The notes below the pieces were generated by a model. That model made no database searches. It was not told the origin of the DNA and saw only the letters and a program-made list of their open reading frames with translations. The translations under genes were made by a program, and so were the position numbers. Shown in pieces: positions 36,856-45,520 of a DNA stretch of 64,000 nt. Source of the stretch: DATFDN01 sp963767645 (GTDB lineage Bacteria > Pseudomonadota > Alphaproteobacteria > Acetobacterales > Acetobacteraceae). Position 1 is the first letter of the stretch. Each line of letters starts with the position of its first letter. The stretch covers positions 434,001 to 498,000 of the forward strand of contig CAVYEW010000018.1 of NCBI GenBank assembly GCA_963767645.1, read 5' to 3'.

Positions 36856-37002
36856 CTAGCCAGCCCCGCCGCCCAGGGCACCGCCACCGTCGCTATTGCT
36901 CCAGGATGTACCCGCGGCATGGGCTTGGCCGCTCGGAATCAGCGTTGTGCCGCCAACCCCGAAGCCGAGGAACAGGGCGAGAGCGAGCATTGTTGCCTTC
37001 AT
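36856..37002 (-). CDS. Very small secreted Gly-rich protein (48 aa)
   Basis: The frame starts MKATMLALALFLGFGVGGTT. This signal peptide has a probable cleavage after SGQAHA, leaving about 20 residues: AGTSWSNSDGG then GALGGGAG. A near-perfect Shine-Dalgarno (AAGGAGG) sits 6 nt upstream of ATG 37002, and an ECF-type promoter candidate lies about 75 nt upstream. It is the first gene of the leftward operon facing away from the ECF sigma gene. It resembles no family I know. The peptide could be a processed product or an expression leader. Confidence 0.6.
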   Translation of the reverse strand: MKATMLALALFLGFGVGGTTLIPSGQAHAAGTSWSNSDGGGALGGGAG

Positions 37003-37076
37003 GGTGATCCTCCTTGTTGGCCTCCGCGCGTATCGCGGCTGCCGACCGGAAGCCCGTCGCGTCCGGTTGCTGCAAA

Positions 37077-37102
37077 GACCACTCGCCGCGCGGAGCCATT
37101 CC
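37077..37102 (-). promoter_or_regulatory. ECF-type promoter candidate, leftward operon
   Basis: On the minus strand GGAAT (37102-37098), a 17-nt spacer, then GGTCTTTGC (starting at 37080). The element is identical in parts and spacing to the rightward one at 37126-37151. It drives the secreted peptide/metallophosphoesterase/cupredoxin operon. Confidence 0.6.
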
Positions 37103-37125
37103 GTGCGAAATTTTCTGCAAGAACG

Positions 37126-37151
37126 GGAATAGAGGCGGAGCCGCCGCGGTC
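37126..37151 (+). promoter_or_regulatory. ECF-type promoter candidate, sigma/anti-sigma operon
   Basis: GGAAT (37126-37130), a 17-nt spacer, then GGTCTTTGC (from 37148), ending about 25 nt before the sigma start codon. The match to the divergent element suggests autoregulation. Confidence 0.6.
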
Positions 37152-37181
37152 TTTGCCGCAGAGGCGAACCGGAGCTGATCC

Positions 37182-37736
37182 TTGCGTGACGATGACGGCA
37201 GACGCCGATTCGAGCTTCTCGCGCTTCCGCATCTCGATGCGGCCTACAATCTGGCGCGGTGGCTGACCGGGAACACTGACGACGCCTCGGACGTGGTGCA
37301 GGAGGCGTACCTGCGCGCCTTCCGCTACTTCGGCGCGTATAAAGGTGGAAACATGCGTGTGTGGCTGCTGACGATCGTGCGCAACACCTTCACGACTTGG
37401 GTGCGGGAGAACCGCTCGGCGCGGCTGGTCTTCTCGGCCGATTCCCCGCGCTCTGAAGATGCCGAGGAAACAATGTGGGGCACGAAGCCGCGCGACCCAG
37501 AGGCGCTGCTGCTGGCGAATATCGATGCGGACACGCTCGATCGGCTGATGAGCCGCCTGCCGCCGGAACATCGCGAGGTGCTGGTGATGCGCGAGCTGGA
37601 AGATCTCTCGTATCGGGAGATCGCCGCGGTGACGGGCGTTCCGGTCGGCACTGTCATGTCACGGCTGGCGCGGGCAAGGCTCGCGCTGCGCCGGCTCTGG
37701 CTCGCCTCGGAGACGGAGAGCGCCCATGGAATGTGA
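37182..37736 (+). CDS. ECF-family RNA polymerase sigma factor
   Basis: This 184-aa sigma factor has only regions 2 and 4. Region 2 has AAYNLARWLTGNTDDASDVVQ and EAYLRAFRYFGAYKGGNMRV; region 4 has RLPPEHREVLVMRELEDLSY and EIAAVTGVPVGTVMSRLARA. TTG 37182 is the only reasonable start in this frame, with GGAG upstream. The 3' end overlaps the anti-sigma gene by 11 nt. Like other ECF factors it should direct its own operon plus a few envelope targets; matching promoters are visible on both sides of the intergenic region. Confidence 0.93.
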   Translation: MRDDDGRRRFELLALPHLDAAYNLARWLTGNTDDASDVVQEAYLRAFRYFGAYKGGNMRVWLLTIVRNTFTTWVRENRSARLVFSADSPRSEDAEETMWGTKPRDPEALLLANIDADTLDRLMSRLPPEHREVLVMRELEDLSYREIAAVTGVPVGTVMSRLARARLALRRLWLASETESAHGM

Positions 37737-38541
37737 GCGCATCTGGCACTGGCTGCCATTGATGGCGGATGACGGGCTGGGACCATGGCGCCGCCGACGG
37801 CTACGGACGCATGTGCGCGACTGCGAGGACTGCGCGGCGAAACTGGAGGAGATGCGTGCGATGCGCACCGCTCTGCGCGAGAGGCTGAGCTACCACCAGG
37901 CCCCGCCTGAGCTGGCGGCGCGGATCGGCGCGGCTATCGCGCATGAGGCCACGCCGATGCCCGCGCAAGCGCGCCGACGCCGCTGGCCGATACTGCCAAC
38001 GGGCGGCTTCTCTCTGGCGGGCAGCGGCGTGACGGGCGCGTCGCTGGCGGGCAGCGGCGCGGTGGGCGCGCTGGCCGGCGTGGCGCTGATGCTGCTGGTG
38101 TATGGCAACGGCGCGGGCGGGCCTTCCGCGCTGGATGGAGTGATCGACAGCCATGTGCGCTCGATGATGGCCGATCACCTGACGGACGTGCTCACCAGCG
38201 ACCGCCACACCGTCAAGCCATGGCTGTCGGCCCATATCGACGTCTCGCCGCCGGTCAAGGAACTCGCCGCCGAGGGCTTCCCCCTGGTCGGCGGCCGGCT
38301 CGACTACGTGGACGGACATCCGGCCGCGGTCGTCGTCTATCGCCAGGCCAAGCACGTCATCAACCTGTTCGCCTGGGCCTCGCCGAGCCAGGCGGACACG
38401 CCGATGCGCACCGAGGCGCGGCAGGGCTTCAATGTCGTCACCTGGCGGGCCGGCGGACTGACCTTCGCCGCCGTCTCCGATGTGGAGCCCGCACGGCTGA
38501 TGGAGTTCGCGCGCGACGTGGCGGGGAGCGGTGCCGGGTGA
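37726..38541 (+). CDS. Anti-sigma factor with zinc-finger domain
   Basis: This 271-aa protein has an N-terminal ZAS motif (HVRDCEDC: His-X3-Cys-X2-Cys, near residue 30) that binds ECF sigma factors. A single transmembrane helix (about residues 105-125, GAVGALAGVALMLLVYG) and a periplasmic domain (VDGHPAAVVVYRQAKHVINL) follow. This is the ChrR/RsiW-like membrane anti-sigma design: signal sensed outside, sigma released inside. It overlaps the sigma gene by 11 nt. Its stop codon lies within the tRNA gene on the opposite strand. Confidence 0.92.
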   Translation: MECERIWHWLPLMADDGLGPWRRRRLRTHVRDCEDCAAKLEEMRAMRTALRERLSYHQAPPELAARIGAAIAHEATPMPAQARRRRWPILPTGGFSLAGSGVTGASLAGSGAVGALAGVALMLLVYGNGAGGPSALDGVIDSHVRSMMADHLTDVLTSDRHTVKPWLSAHIDVSPPVKELAAEGFPLVGGRLDYVDGHPAAVVVYRQAKHVINLFAWASPSQADTPMRTEARQGFNVVTWRAGGLTFAAVSDVEPARLMEFARDVAGSGAG

Positions 38542-38603
38542 GGGATTCGAACCCCCGGCCTTTGGTTTACAAAACCACTGCACTACCACTGTGCTAACCC
38601 GGC
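38532..38603 (-). tRNA. tRNA-Thr (anticodon UGU)
   Basis: The cloverleaf has acceptor GCCGGGT/ACCCGGC, D-arm GCAC...GTGC, anticodon loop TTTGTAA (anticodon TGT), and T-loop TTCGAAT in a GGGGG/CCCTC-like stem. The discriminator is A; CCA is not encoded. The anticodon stem has one weak closing pair. It reads ACA (threonine) codons. The 3' end overlaps the end of the anti-sigma ORF by 10 bp on the other strand. Confidence 0.93.
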
Positions 38604-38922
38604 CTGCCGCCATCATAGAGCATCCGCCGGGCCGCTGGGCAACACGCACCTGCACGCCGGCATTGAGAGCGCCTTAACTCTGCTCGGCGCAGATTGACGG
38701 CCAGATAACAGCGGCCGAGCTCAACCATGCCGCACCACCATCACCGCCGGAAGCGGCCTGCTCACGATCGGAAACGGCGGGACGATCGAGCTGGCCTCGC
38801 CCGGCGCACCCACGGTCATTTTCCAGGACGGCAAGGCGGACCTGCTGCGGATCGACCATCCAGGCAGTTTCGGCGGCAGCCTCGTCGGCTTCGGAGCCGG
38901 CGACACGATCGATCTCGGGCTC

Positions 38923-41900
38923 GTGCCCGTCTCCGCGCTCAGCTACGGCTATGACGGCGTGCTCACGCTCAGCAACGCGGGCTCGGTGGTCGCCAGGATC
39001 AACTTGCTGGCGGGCGCCTACCCGGTCGGGAGCTGGCAGGTCGTCAAGGGCGCGGCAGGAGGATTCCTGCTCTCGGTCGGCGCGGACGGCCACACGCGGC
39101 TGACCGTCAGCACGCCGGCGCCGGTGACGGCGAGCGGACACAGCGCGGCCTACACCGCCGCTGCGGCTTGGGCCGGCGGCGCGGCGCCGGGATCGAGCAG
39201 CGCCGTGACACTCGGTCCAGCTGCTTCGCCCTACGTGGTCACGACCGGCACAGCGAACGCGGCGGCCAGCGCGCTGCTGATCGACGGAGCGCAGGCGACG
39301 CTGGAGGTGGACCGCTACATGCTGGCCGCTTGGCAGCCGGCGGTGGTGGCGGCCGGAACGCTCGCCATCGCCGCCGGCGCCTCGCTGCAGTCGAGCGGCC
39401 TGGTCCAGCTCGGCCCGACCGCTGTCACTCGCATCGACCGAGGCGGTCAGCTCGTGCTCGGCGGCCGGGCGAGCGGCCCCGCGGTGGCGATCGAGGGCAC
39501 GCTGCTCGATAACGGCGGCAAGATCGCCGCCGGCCCGAAACAGGCCAGTGCCAACGCAACCGGCGGGGCAATCGCGATCGGTCTGGGTAATGCGGGGCAG
39601 CCGGCCGTCGTGACCGTCCAGGCAGGCGGTCAGGTCAGCGACACGGGAACCATGCTGGGCGCCGGCCCCGCGTCGTCGGGCACGCTGGCGCTCACCGGCG
39701 CCGGCACGAGCTGGACCGATCTCGCCGATCCGACGCAGACCCAAAATACCACGGGAACCATGCTCGTCGGCGTGCCGGCTCCCGGAGCAGGCGCCGGGCC
39801 GGCGGCCTCCCCGGCGACACTGCTCGTCGCGCAGGGCGCCGTGCTGACGGAAGCGGGCTATGCGGAGATCGGCGTCGCTCCGGGAAGCTCCGGAGCGGCA
39901 ACCGTCTCCGCCGGCGCGCGCTGGCAGGTTGGCGCGGGGGCGCTCACGATCGGCGCGGGGGGCGCCGGCACGCTGAGCATTCTGAATGGCGGGACAGTGA
40001 CGGCAGGAACCGGACGCACCTTCCTCGCCGGCGGCACCGCGCTGGCCATGCCGTTCGGGGTGGAAGCGGGCCAATCGGGCACGGGCGCCATCACGGTCAG
40101 CGGTACGGGATCGGTGCTGCTCACCCCGGGCTCAATAGTGCTGGGCGGCGGCGGGCAGGGCACACTGACGGTCTCGGGCGGAGGGCTCGCCGAAGCCGGC
40201 GGGCTGCAAGTCCGGCAGGGCTCGGTGGCTTCGGTCGACCCGGCGGGCGCGATCGACGTCGGCAACTCGGGCCAGGCGATCGCCGGGGCGGTCCTGATCG
40301 AATCCGGGCGCACGCTGCTCGGCAACGGGCTGATCGCCGCCAATGTGGTCAACAACGGCACCGTGCTGGCCGTCCCGGCGGCCGCCGGACCACAGACCGC
40401 CACGCTGGAAATCGCTGGAGCCCTTTCCGGCACGGGCACGCTCGCGCTTGCCGGCGGAGCGGCGGCCCAGATAGACGGCGCAGTGGGTGCCGGCCAGACG
40501 ATCATGTTTGCGCCCGGCGGCGGGCTGCTCGAACTGCTCGCCCGGTCCTCGACCTTCCTCTCGCCGCTGGTCGGCCTCAACACCGGAGACAGGATCAGCT
40601 CCCCGCAATGGACGCAGATCCTGAGTGCCCAAGCCGTGGGGCACAGCGTCGTCGTCCAGACCAGGACCGGCACCACCGTGCTGTCGAACGTGAGCTTCGC
40701 GTCCGGCGCAAGCGGCGCGTTTGTGTGGTACAAGGACCCGGCGAGCGGAAACTGGACGATCGAGGTCACGCCACCGGTCGTGGACTGGAGCGGCGGCCCG
40801 CGCGGCGGCGATCTGGGAACCGCCGGCAACTGGCGCAGCGAACAGACCGGCCTGCCGGCCGCGGTGCCGCCCAGCCCCAGCAACTCGGTCGTGTTCGCAA
40901 CCGGCGGCACCCTGACCGGAACCTTGGCGGCTCTCGATGCGAGCTTCGGCGGGCTGTTCCCCTGGACGCTCGCCGGTGCCAGCCTGACCTTGGCCGGCCG
41001 TTCCAGCACGCCCAATCCGCCGCCCGCTCTCACCATCGGGGCGAGCCTGACCATGAGCGGTGCCACGATCACCGCGGCCGGCAGCACGGTGATTGGCGCC
41101 TATGGTGGGGTTTGCGTCTCGGTGCTGAGCAACTCGACCCTCAGCACCGCCGGAGCTGCGATCGGAGCGAGCGCGAGCCAGGCCGGCACACTGGCCGTCA
41201 ACGCCGGAGGGACCGTGCTACTCGCCGGCCCGGCCGATCTCGGGCGCGACGCAGGCAGCACCGGCAGTCTCAGCATTGCGGCCGGCGGGAGGGTGCGCCT
41301 GACGGCAAGCCAGACAAGCCCGGCTTTGATCGTTGGCGATGCGGGGAAGGGATTAGCCTCCATTACCGGGACAGGCGCCTTGCTCGACCTGACCGGCAGT
41401 CCGATCGCCATCGGCGCGCATGGCGGCGCCGGAACGCTCTCCGTCACGAACGGCGGTACGGTGCTCGCAGGCACGTCCAATGCCGGCACGGCCCCGGCGG
41501 TTGCGGTCGGCGTGCTCGGGCCGGGCACGCTCGTCGTGAGCGGTGCCGGCTCGCGCCTCTCGGCGACCGGCGGGATAAGTGTCGGGCTTGCCGGGTCAGG
41601 GACGCTGAGCGTCGCCGCGGGCGCGGTCGCGAGCATTGCCGGCGACGGTTCCGGGCAAGGCGGCCTGGCGATCGGCGTCGGCGCCGCCGCGTCCGCACAG
41701 ACGGGCGGCAGCGGCGCGGCCAGCGTCGCCACAGGCGGGGTGCTGCGCAGCGCCACCTGGATCGACGTGGGCGGCGGCGGTGATAACGGCGCGCTCAGCG
41801 TGAACGGCGGCAGCATCGAGGCGGGCGTCTCGCTGATAGCCGGAACCGGCGGCGGCGGGAGCGGGAGCATCACGATCGGAGCCGGCGGCGTGCTCACGGT

Positions 41901-43008
41901 CGGCACCCAGCCGGGCAATCCGGCGCTGGTGCTGGGTCTGGCCGGGTCGTCGGGAACAATCGCGATCGGCGCCGGAGGCTCGCTCGATGCCGGGCGGGCG
42001 GCGCTCAGCGTCGGGGCAGGCGGGCAGGGCGTGCTCGCGGTCGGCGCCGGAACCGCAAGCGCCGGAACGCTCACCGTGGGTGCCGCCGGCACGATCGCGG
42101 TCGGGGCTGGCGGCAAGCTGGCCGTCGCGCAATCCATCAGTATCGCGGCGGGGGGCACGCTAGGCCTTCAGTCAGGAAACATCACCGCTGCACAGATCAC
42201 GAACGGGGGTCGGATCACCGGCGCCGGCACGATCGTTCAGGCGACCATCGTGAACACCGGCACTATTGGCGCGGGCAGCGGCACGCTCATCGTCGAAGGC
42301 AGCATCGGAGGGGCCGGCCTATTGGCGGTCGGGCCTCAGGCCACCCTGCAGCTCAATGCCGGGATCGCCGCCGGGCAGACGGTCGCGTTCCAGGGCACGG
42401 GGACTCTCGCTATCGAGGCCCCGACTGCCTTCAGCGGTACCATCACCGGGTTCGGCGCCGGCGATCGGATCGCTGTAGAGGCTATGGCGCCGCTGAGCCA
42501 ATCCTGGAACGCCGCCTCCGGCACCCTGCTCCTGTCCGGCAGCGGACAGTCGATGAGCCTGCACATCGCAGGAACCCATACGGCCGCCGATTTCGCCTCG
42601 GCAATCATTCCAATCGGCCTGCCCAGCAGCGCGGCCGTGCCGGCAACGGGGGTGATCTCGGTAGCGGCCAGCAACGCGCTGGTCCAGCCGGGTACTGGAA
42701 CCCACACGCTCTACCTGAGCGGCGCGGGCGACACGATCACGGTGCCGGCGGCCGGGCAAGGATTCCTCGACATCTTCGGCCCAGCGCTCACCAACGGCAA
42801 CCAGCTCGACTTCCGCCAGGCACTGAGCGCCGCCGGCTGGCCGGGAAGCACGGCGACGCTCAGCCAGTTCATGCAGGTGGGCACCACATCGGGCGCGGCG
42901 CTGGTCTCGATCACGCCGAAGGGCGCCGCGGCTCCGACCGCGGTGGTGCGCCTAGAAGGACAGAGCGGGCTGACGCTTTCAGGGCTGGTTGCCCATGCCC
43001 TGATCTGA
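38923..43008 (+). CDS. Giant beta-strand-repeat protein with type-I-secretion-like C-terminus
   Basis: At least 1361 aa of parallel-beta-helix repeats: Gly/Thr/Ala-rich units such as GSGTLSVAAGAVASIAG and GAGTLSILNGGTVTAGTG recur throughout, as in autotransporter-like surface proteins. The last ~100 residues (GTHTLYLSGAGDTITVPAAG ... SGLTLSGLVAHALI) resemble the type I secretion C-terminal target module. No beta-barrel is present. Open frame with the same repeat character extends left to about 38697 (TTITAGSGLLTIGNGGTIEL) but has no ATG/GTG/TTG start there, so GTG 38923 is nominal. The true N-terminus is truncated, frameshifted or uses a rare start. Likely an adhesin or biofilm matrix protein. 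Confidence 0.78.
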   Translation: MPVSALSYGYDGVLTLSNAGSVVARINLLAGAYPVGSWQVVKGAAGGFLLSVGADGHTRLTVSTPAPVTASGHSAAYTAAAAWAGGAAPGSSSAVTLGPAASPYVVTTGTANAAASALLIDGAQATLEVDRYMLAAWQPAVVAAGTLAIAAGASLQSSGLVQLGPTAVTRIDRGGQLVLGGRASGPAVAIEGTLLDNGGKIAAGPKQASANATGGAIAIGLGNAGQPAVVTVQAGGQVSDTGTMLGAGPASSGTLALTGAGTSWTDLADPTQTQNTTGTMLVGVPAPGAGAGPAASPATLLVAQGAVLTEAGYAEIGVAPGSSGAATVSAGARWQVGAGALTIGAGGAGTLSILNGGTVTAGTGRTFLAGGTALAMPFGVEAGQSGTGAITVSGTGSVLLTPGSIVLGGGGQGTLTVSGGGLAEAGGLQVRQGSVASVDPAGAIDVGNSGQAIAGAVLIESGRTLLGNGLIAANVVNNGTVLAVPAAAGPQTATLEIAGALSGTGTLALAGGAAAQIDGAVGAGQTIMFAPGGGLLELLARSSTFLSPLVGLNTGDRISSPQWTQILSAQAVGHSVVVQTRTGTTVLSNVSFASGASGAFVWYKDPASGNWTIEVTPPVVDWSGGPRGGDLGTAGNWRSEQTGLPAAVPPSPSNSVVFATGGTLTGTLAALDASFGGLFPWTLAGASLTLAGRSSTPNPPPALTIGASLTMSGATITAAGSTVIGAYGGVCVSVLSNSTLSTAGAAIGASASQAGTLAVNAGGTVLLAGPADLGRDAGSTGSLSIAAGGRVRLTASQTSPALIVGDAGKGLASITGTGALLDLTGSPIAIGAHGGAGTLSVTNGGTVLAGTSNAGTAPAVAVGVLGPGTLVVSGAGSRLSATGGISVGLAGSGTLSVAAGAVASIAGDGSGQGGLAIGVGAAASAQTGGSGAASVATGGVLRSATWIDVGGGGDNGALSVNGGSIEAGVSLIAGTGGGGSGSITIGAGGVLTVGTQPGNPALVLGLAGSSGTIAIGAGGSLDAGRAALSVGAGGQGVLAVGAGTASAGTLTVGAAGTIAVGAGGKLAVAQSISIAAGGTLGLQSGNITAAQITNGGRITGAGTIVQATIVNTGTIGAGSGTLIVEGSIGGAGLLAVGPQATLQLNAGIAAGQTVAFQGTGTLAIEAPTAFSGTITGFGAGDRIAVEAMAPLSQSWNAASGTLLLSGSGQSMSLHIAGTHTAADFASAIIPIGLPSSAAVPATGVISVAASNALVQPGTGTHTLYLSGAGDTITVPAAGQGFLDIFGPALTNGNQLDFRQALSAAGWPGSTATLSQFMQVGTTSGAALVSITPKGAAAPTAVVRLEGQSGLTLSGLVAHALI

Positions 43009-43013
43009 GGCGA

Positions 43014-43247
43014 CTACTGAGCGCTCTTGCTCTCCGCCTTCTTCTTCTCGTGGTGGCCCACGGCCGCGCCGACAGCCGCGCCGGCGACCGCGTGCCCGCT
43101 GCCCATCTCATGTCCGGCAAGCGCGCCGACCGCGGCACCCTTGCCGGTATCGTGCTTGCCGGGCTCGTTGTCGGCGGCGAAGGCTGGGGCCGCACCGAGG
43201 GTGATCACCGCGATGCCGCCCGCGAACACTATCTGCTTCAGGCCCAT
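43014..43247 (-). CDS. Small secreted glycine-zipper protein
   Basis: This 77-aa exported protein has a signal peptide (MGLKQIVFAGGIAVITLGAA, cleavage after PAFA). A glycine-zipper segment follows (KGAAVGALAGHEMGSGHAVA, then GAAVGAAVGHHEKKK) with a Lys/Ser tail. The same design, including the GHE motif, occurs at 10397-10687. It converges with the giant beta-helix gene: their stops are 5 nt apart. Function unknown; glycine-zipper proteins often associate with membranes. Confidence 0.82.
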   Translation of the reverse strand: MGLKQIVFAGGIAVITLGAAPAFAADNEPGKHDTGKGAAVGALAGHEMGSGHAVAGAAVGAAVGHHEKKKAESKSAQ

Positions 43248-43330
43248 CAGGCCCTCCTATGGTTCATTTACATTGATGGCGGTTATGCCCGTCCGGTGGC
43301 GGAACCGACCGACACGACTTGGTGAGGCTT

Positions 43331-44677
43331 TCAGGCCGGCATGGTCGCGGTGGCGCGCAGACCGCCCCGCGGCCGGTTGGCGAGGGCGACATCGCCGCCA
43401 TGCGCGCGCAGGATGTTGCGGGCGATCGGCAGGCCAAGCCCGACCCCGCCGGTTTCGCGGTTGCGGCTCGGCTCCCCGCGATGGAACGGCTCGAACACCC
43501 GGTCAAGCTCCTCGGGCGGAATGCCCGGCCCCTCATCCTCGACCTCGACCGTCACCATGCCTCCCTGCACTGGATGCAGCCGCACCCGCGCCCCGCCGCC
43601 GTAGGTGACGGCGTTGGAGACCAGGTTGGCGAAGGCGCGCTTGAGGCTGAGCGTGCGGGCGCGAATGACCAGGTGCGCCGGCCCGTCATAGGCCAGGTGG
43701 TCTGCAACGTCCGGGCGAGCGTCGGCTGCCTCGTCCAGCACGGTACGCAGCAGCTCCGGCAAGTCGAGCGCAGAGACCGGCTCGCTCGCCTTGGTGTCGC
43801 GGCCGAAGGCGAGGGTCGCCGAGACCATCGCCTCAAGTTCCTCCAGGTCGGCCAGCATCTTCCGCCGCTGCTCGTCATCCTCCATGAACTCGGCCCGCAG
43901 CTTCAGCCTGGTGATCGGGGTGCGCAGATCGTGGCCGATTCCGGTCAGCATCTCGGTGCGGTCCTGCACGAAGCGGCGGATGCGTGCGGCCATGGTGTTG
44001 AAGGCCGCTGCCGCGGTCGCAACCTCCAGCGGACCGCCCTCGGGCAGCGGCGGCGCGTTCACGTCCCGCCCCAGAGCCTCGGCCGCCGCCGCCAGGGTGC
44101 GCACCGGCGCGGTAAGCCGGCGCACCGCCCAGAGCGTGAGCGCGGCGGCAACCGCGGTCATCAAAGCGAAGGCGATGAGGAATGTGGGCGAGTGCCAAGG
44201 CCGCATCGGCGGCACGGAAGCGGTCACGTCCAGCCAGGTGCCCTCCGGCAGCCGCAATCCGACCGCGATGCGCGCTCCAGGCGGACCGCCCTGGATCTGC
44301 ACCTGCCGCGGCCGCAGCGGGGGCGGCAGCGGGACCAGGTTCATGCTGACGCGCAACAGGCGTTGCTCGGCAGGCGGCGTCTCGGACAATGCGGGTACTG
44401 GCGGGCTCGCCGACAGCTCGGCCGTCAAGCCCGGCGGAAGCGGCAGATCCTTGAGCAAGGTCGCGCGCTCCGCCGGCACGGTCAGGACAACCGTGCGATA
44501 CAGGCCCATGACCCGCTCGGCGAGCGTCCGCGCCTGAGCAAGACGCTGCACGTCGATCCGATCGAGGGCATGGATGGTCAGCCCCGCCGCCTGCACCAGA
44601 GCAAGCCCGATCAGCAGCACCATCGCGGTGCGCGCGGCCAGGCTGCGCGGCCAGAGTCGGGGTCGAGGAAGGCGCAT
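43331..44677 (-). CDS. Two-component sensor histidine kinase
   Basis: This 448-aa kinase has an N-terminal helix (MVLLIGLALVQAAGLTI), a periplasmic domain rich in Pro (about residues 40-165), a second helix (PTFLIAFALMTAVAAALTLW), HAMP, HisKA with the phospho-acceptor in GIGHDLRTPITRLK (about residue 250), and HATPase boxes FANLVSNAVTYGG, DEGPGIPPEELD and GGVGLGLPIARNIL. The EnvZ/CpxA-like architecture suggests envelope sensing. It follows its OmpR-type regulator after 8 nt. Confidence 0.95.
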   Translation of the reverse strand: MRLPRPRLWPRSLAARTAMVLLIGLALVQAAGLTIHALDRIDVQRLAQARTLAERVMGLYRTVVLTVPAERATLLKDLPLPPGLTAELSASPPVPALSETPPAEQRLLRVSMNLVPLPPPLRPRQVQIQGGPPGARIAVGLRLPEGTWLDVTASVPPMRPWHSPTFLIAFALMTAVAAALTLWAVRRLTAPVRTLAAAAEALGRDVNAPPLPEGGPLEVATAAAAFNTMAARIRRFVQDRTEMLTGIGHDLRTPITRLKLRAEFMEDDEQRRKMLADLEELEAMVSATLAFGRDTKASEPVSALDLPELLRTVLDEAADARPDVADHLAYDGPAHLVIRARTLSLKRAFANLVSNAVTYGGGARVRLHPVQGGMVTVEVEDEGPGIPPEELDRVFEPFHRGEPSRNRETGGVGLGLPIARNILRAHGGDVALANRPRGGLRATATMPA

Positions 44678-44685
44678 TCGGCCGT

Positions 44686-45405
44686 CTATAGCCGTTCGAC
44701 CGTGGCGGCGAGCACGTAGCCGCCGCCCCGCACCGTCTTGATGAGCTGCGCGTGGCGTCCGTCATCCTCCAGCTTGCGGCGCAGCCGGCTCACGGCGACA
44801 TCGATCGCGCGATCGAACGGACCGGCTTGGCGCCCGCGCAGCAGATCGAGCAGCATGTCGCGGGTCAGCACCCGGTTGGGCCGCTCGAGCAGCGCCACCA
44901 GCAGGTCGTACTCACCCCCGGTCAGCGCGACCTCGGCACCGTCGGGATTAAGCAGCCGGCGCCGCGCCGGCTCCAGGACCCAGCCCGCGAAACGCAGAGT
45001 GCGCCCGGCAGAGTCGGTTCGTCTTTCCGCCTGCTCGCCGGCCCGGCGCAGCACGGCGCGGATGCGGGCCAGCAATTCGCGGGGGTTGAACGGTTTAGGC
45101 ACGTAGTCATCGGCGCCAAGCTCCAGTCCGATGATCCGGTCGGTCTCCTCGCCCATCGCGGTGAGCATCACGATCGGCACGTCGGACTGCCCACGCAGCC
45201 AGCGCGCCAGATCGAGACCGCTTTCGCCGGGAAGCATCAGATCGAGCACCACCAGCCGATAATGTCCCGCCGTCCAGGCGCGGCGTGCCTCGCGCGCGTC
45301 GCGCACTGACGTGACCCGTATCTGGTGCCGCTCCAGGAAGCGCGCCAGCAGGTCGCGGATCTCCCGATCGTCGTCTACCACCAGGATGTGCGGCGTCTGC
45401 TCCAT
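44686..45405 (-). CDS. OmpR-family response regulator
   Basis: This 239-aa regulator has a receiver domain with the acidic pocket VVDDDREIRD, phospho-acceptor Asp in VLDLMLPGESG (about residue 55) and conserved Lys in PKPFNPRELLAR. The C-terminal winged helix has ALTGGEYDLLVALLERPNRV and DVAVSRLRRKLEDDG. ATG 45405 is the conserved start; longer open frame is spurious. It is divergent from the His-rich periplasmic protein gene, with tandem direct repeats in the shared promoter region that could be its binding site. Confidence 0.95.
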   Translation of the reverse strand: MEQTPHILVVDDDREIRDLLARFLERHQIRVTSVRDAREARRAWTAGHYRLVVLDLMLPGESGLDLARWLRGQSDVPIVMLTAMGEETDRIIGLELGADDYVPKPFNPRELLARIRAVLRRAGEQAERRTDSAGRTLRFAGWVLEPARRRLLNPDGAEVALTGGEYDLLVALLERPNRVLTRDMLLDLLRGRQAGPFDRAIDVAVSRLRRKLEDDGRHAQLIKTVRGGGYVLAATVERL

Positions 45406-45448
45406 GACGGGAAGGATATAACCGGCGGTGGCGGCCGCGTCAGGGCGT

Positions 45449-45468
45449 GTTGCACTCCGTTGCACTTC
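45449..45468. promoter_or_regulatory. Tandem 10-bp direct repeat, candidate response-regulator operator
   Basis: GTTGCACTCC and GTTGCACTTC abut with one mismatch, giving a 10-bp period, the spacing favoured by OmpR-type dimers. The site lies 44 nt upstream of the regulator start and 92 nt upstream of the divergent His-rich gene. Confidence 0.5.
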
Positions 45469-45520
45469 GTCGCGTTCCTGAATGCGGGCGGCAACGCGCA
45501 GGGGCCATGTTGGCGCGGTG

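Noticed and set aside
37726..38603. Overlap of the anti-sigma stop with the tRNA as a sign of mobile-element integration
   Set aside because: Integrases usually target the tRNA 3' end and leave a direct repeat. None was seen, and the anti-sigma frame ends naturally.
38727..38954. Open frame starting MPHHHHRRKRP before the beta-helix protein
   Set aside because: Out of frame with the beta-helix repeats and of shadow composition; the His run comes from antisense-like codons. It might be used only if a frameshift exists.
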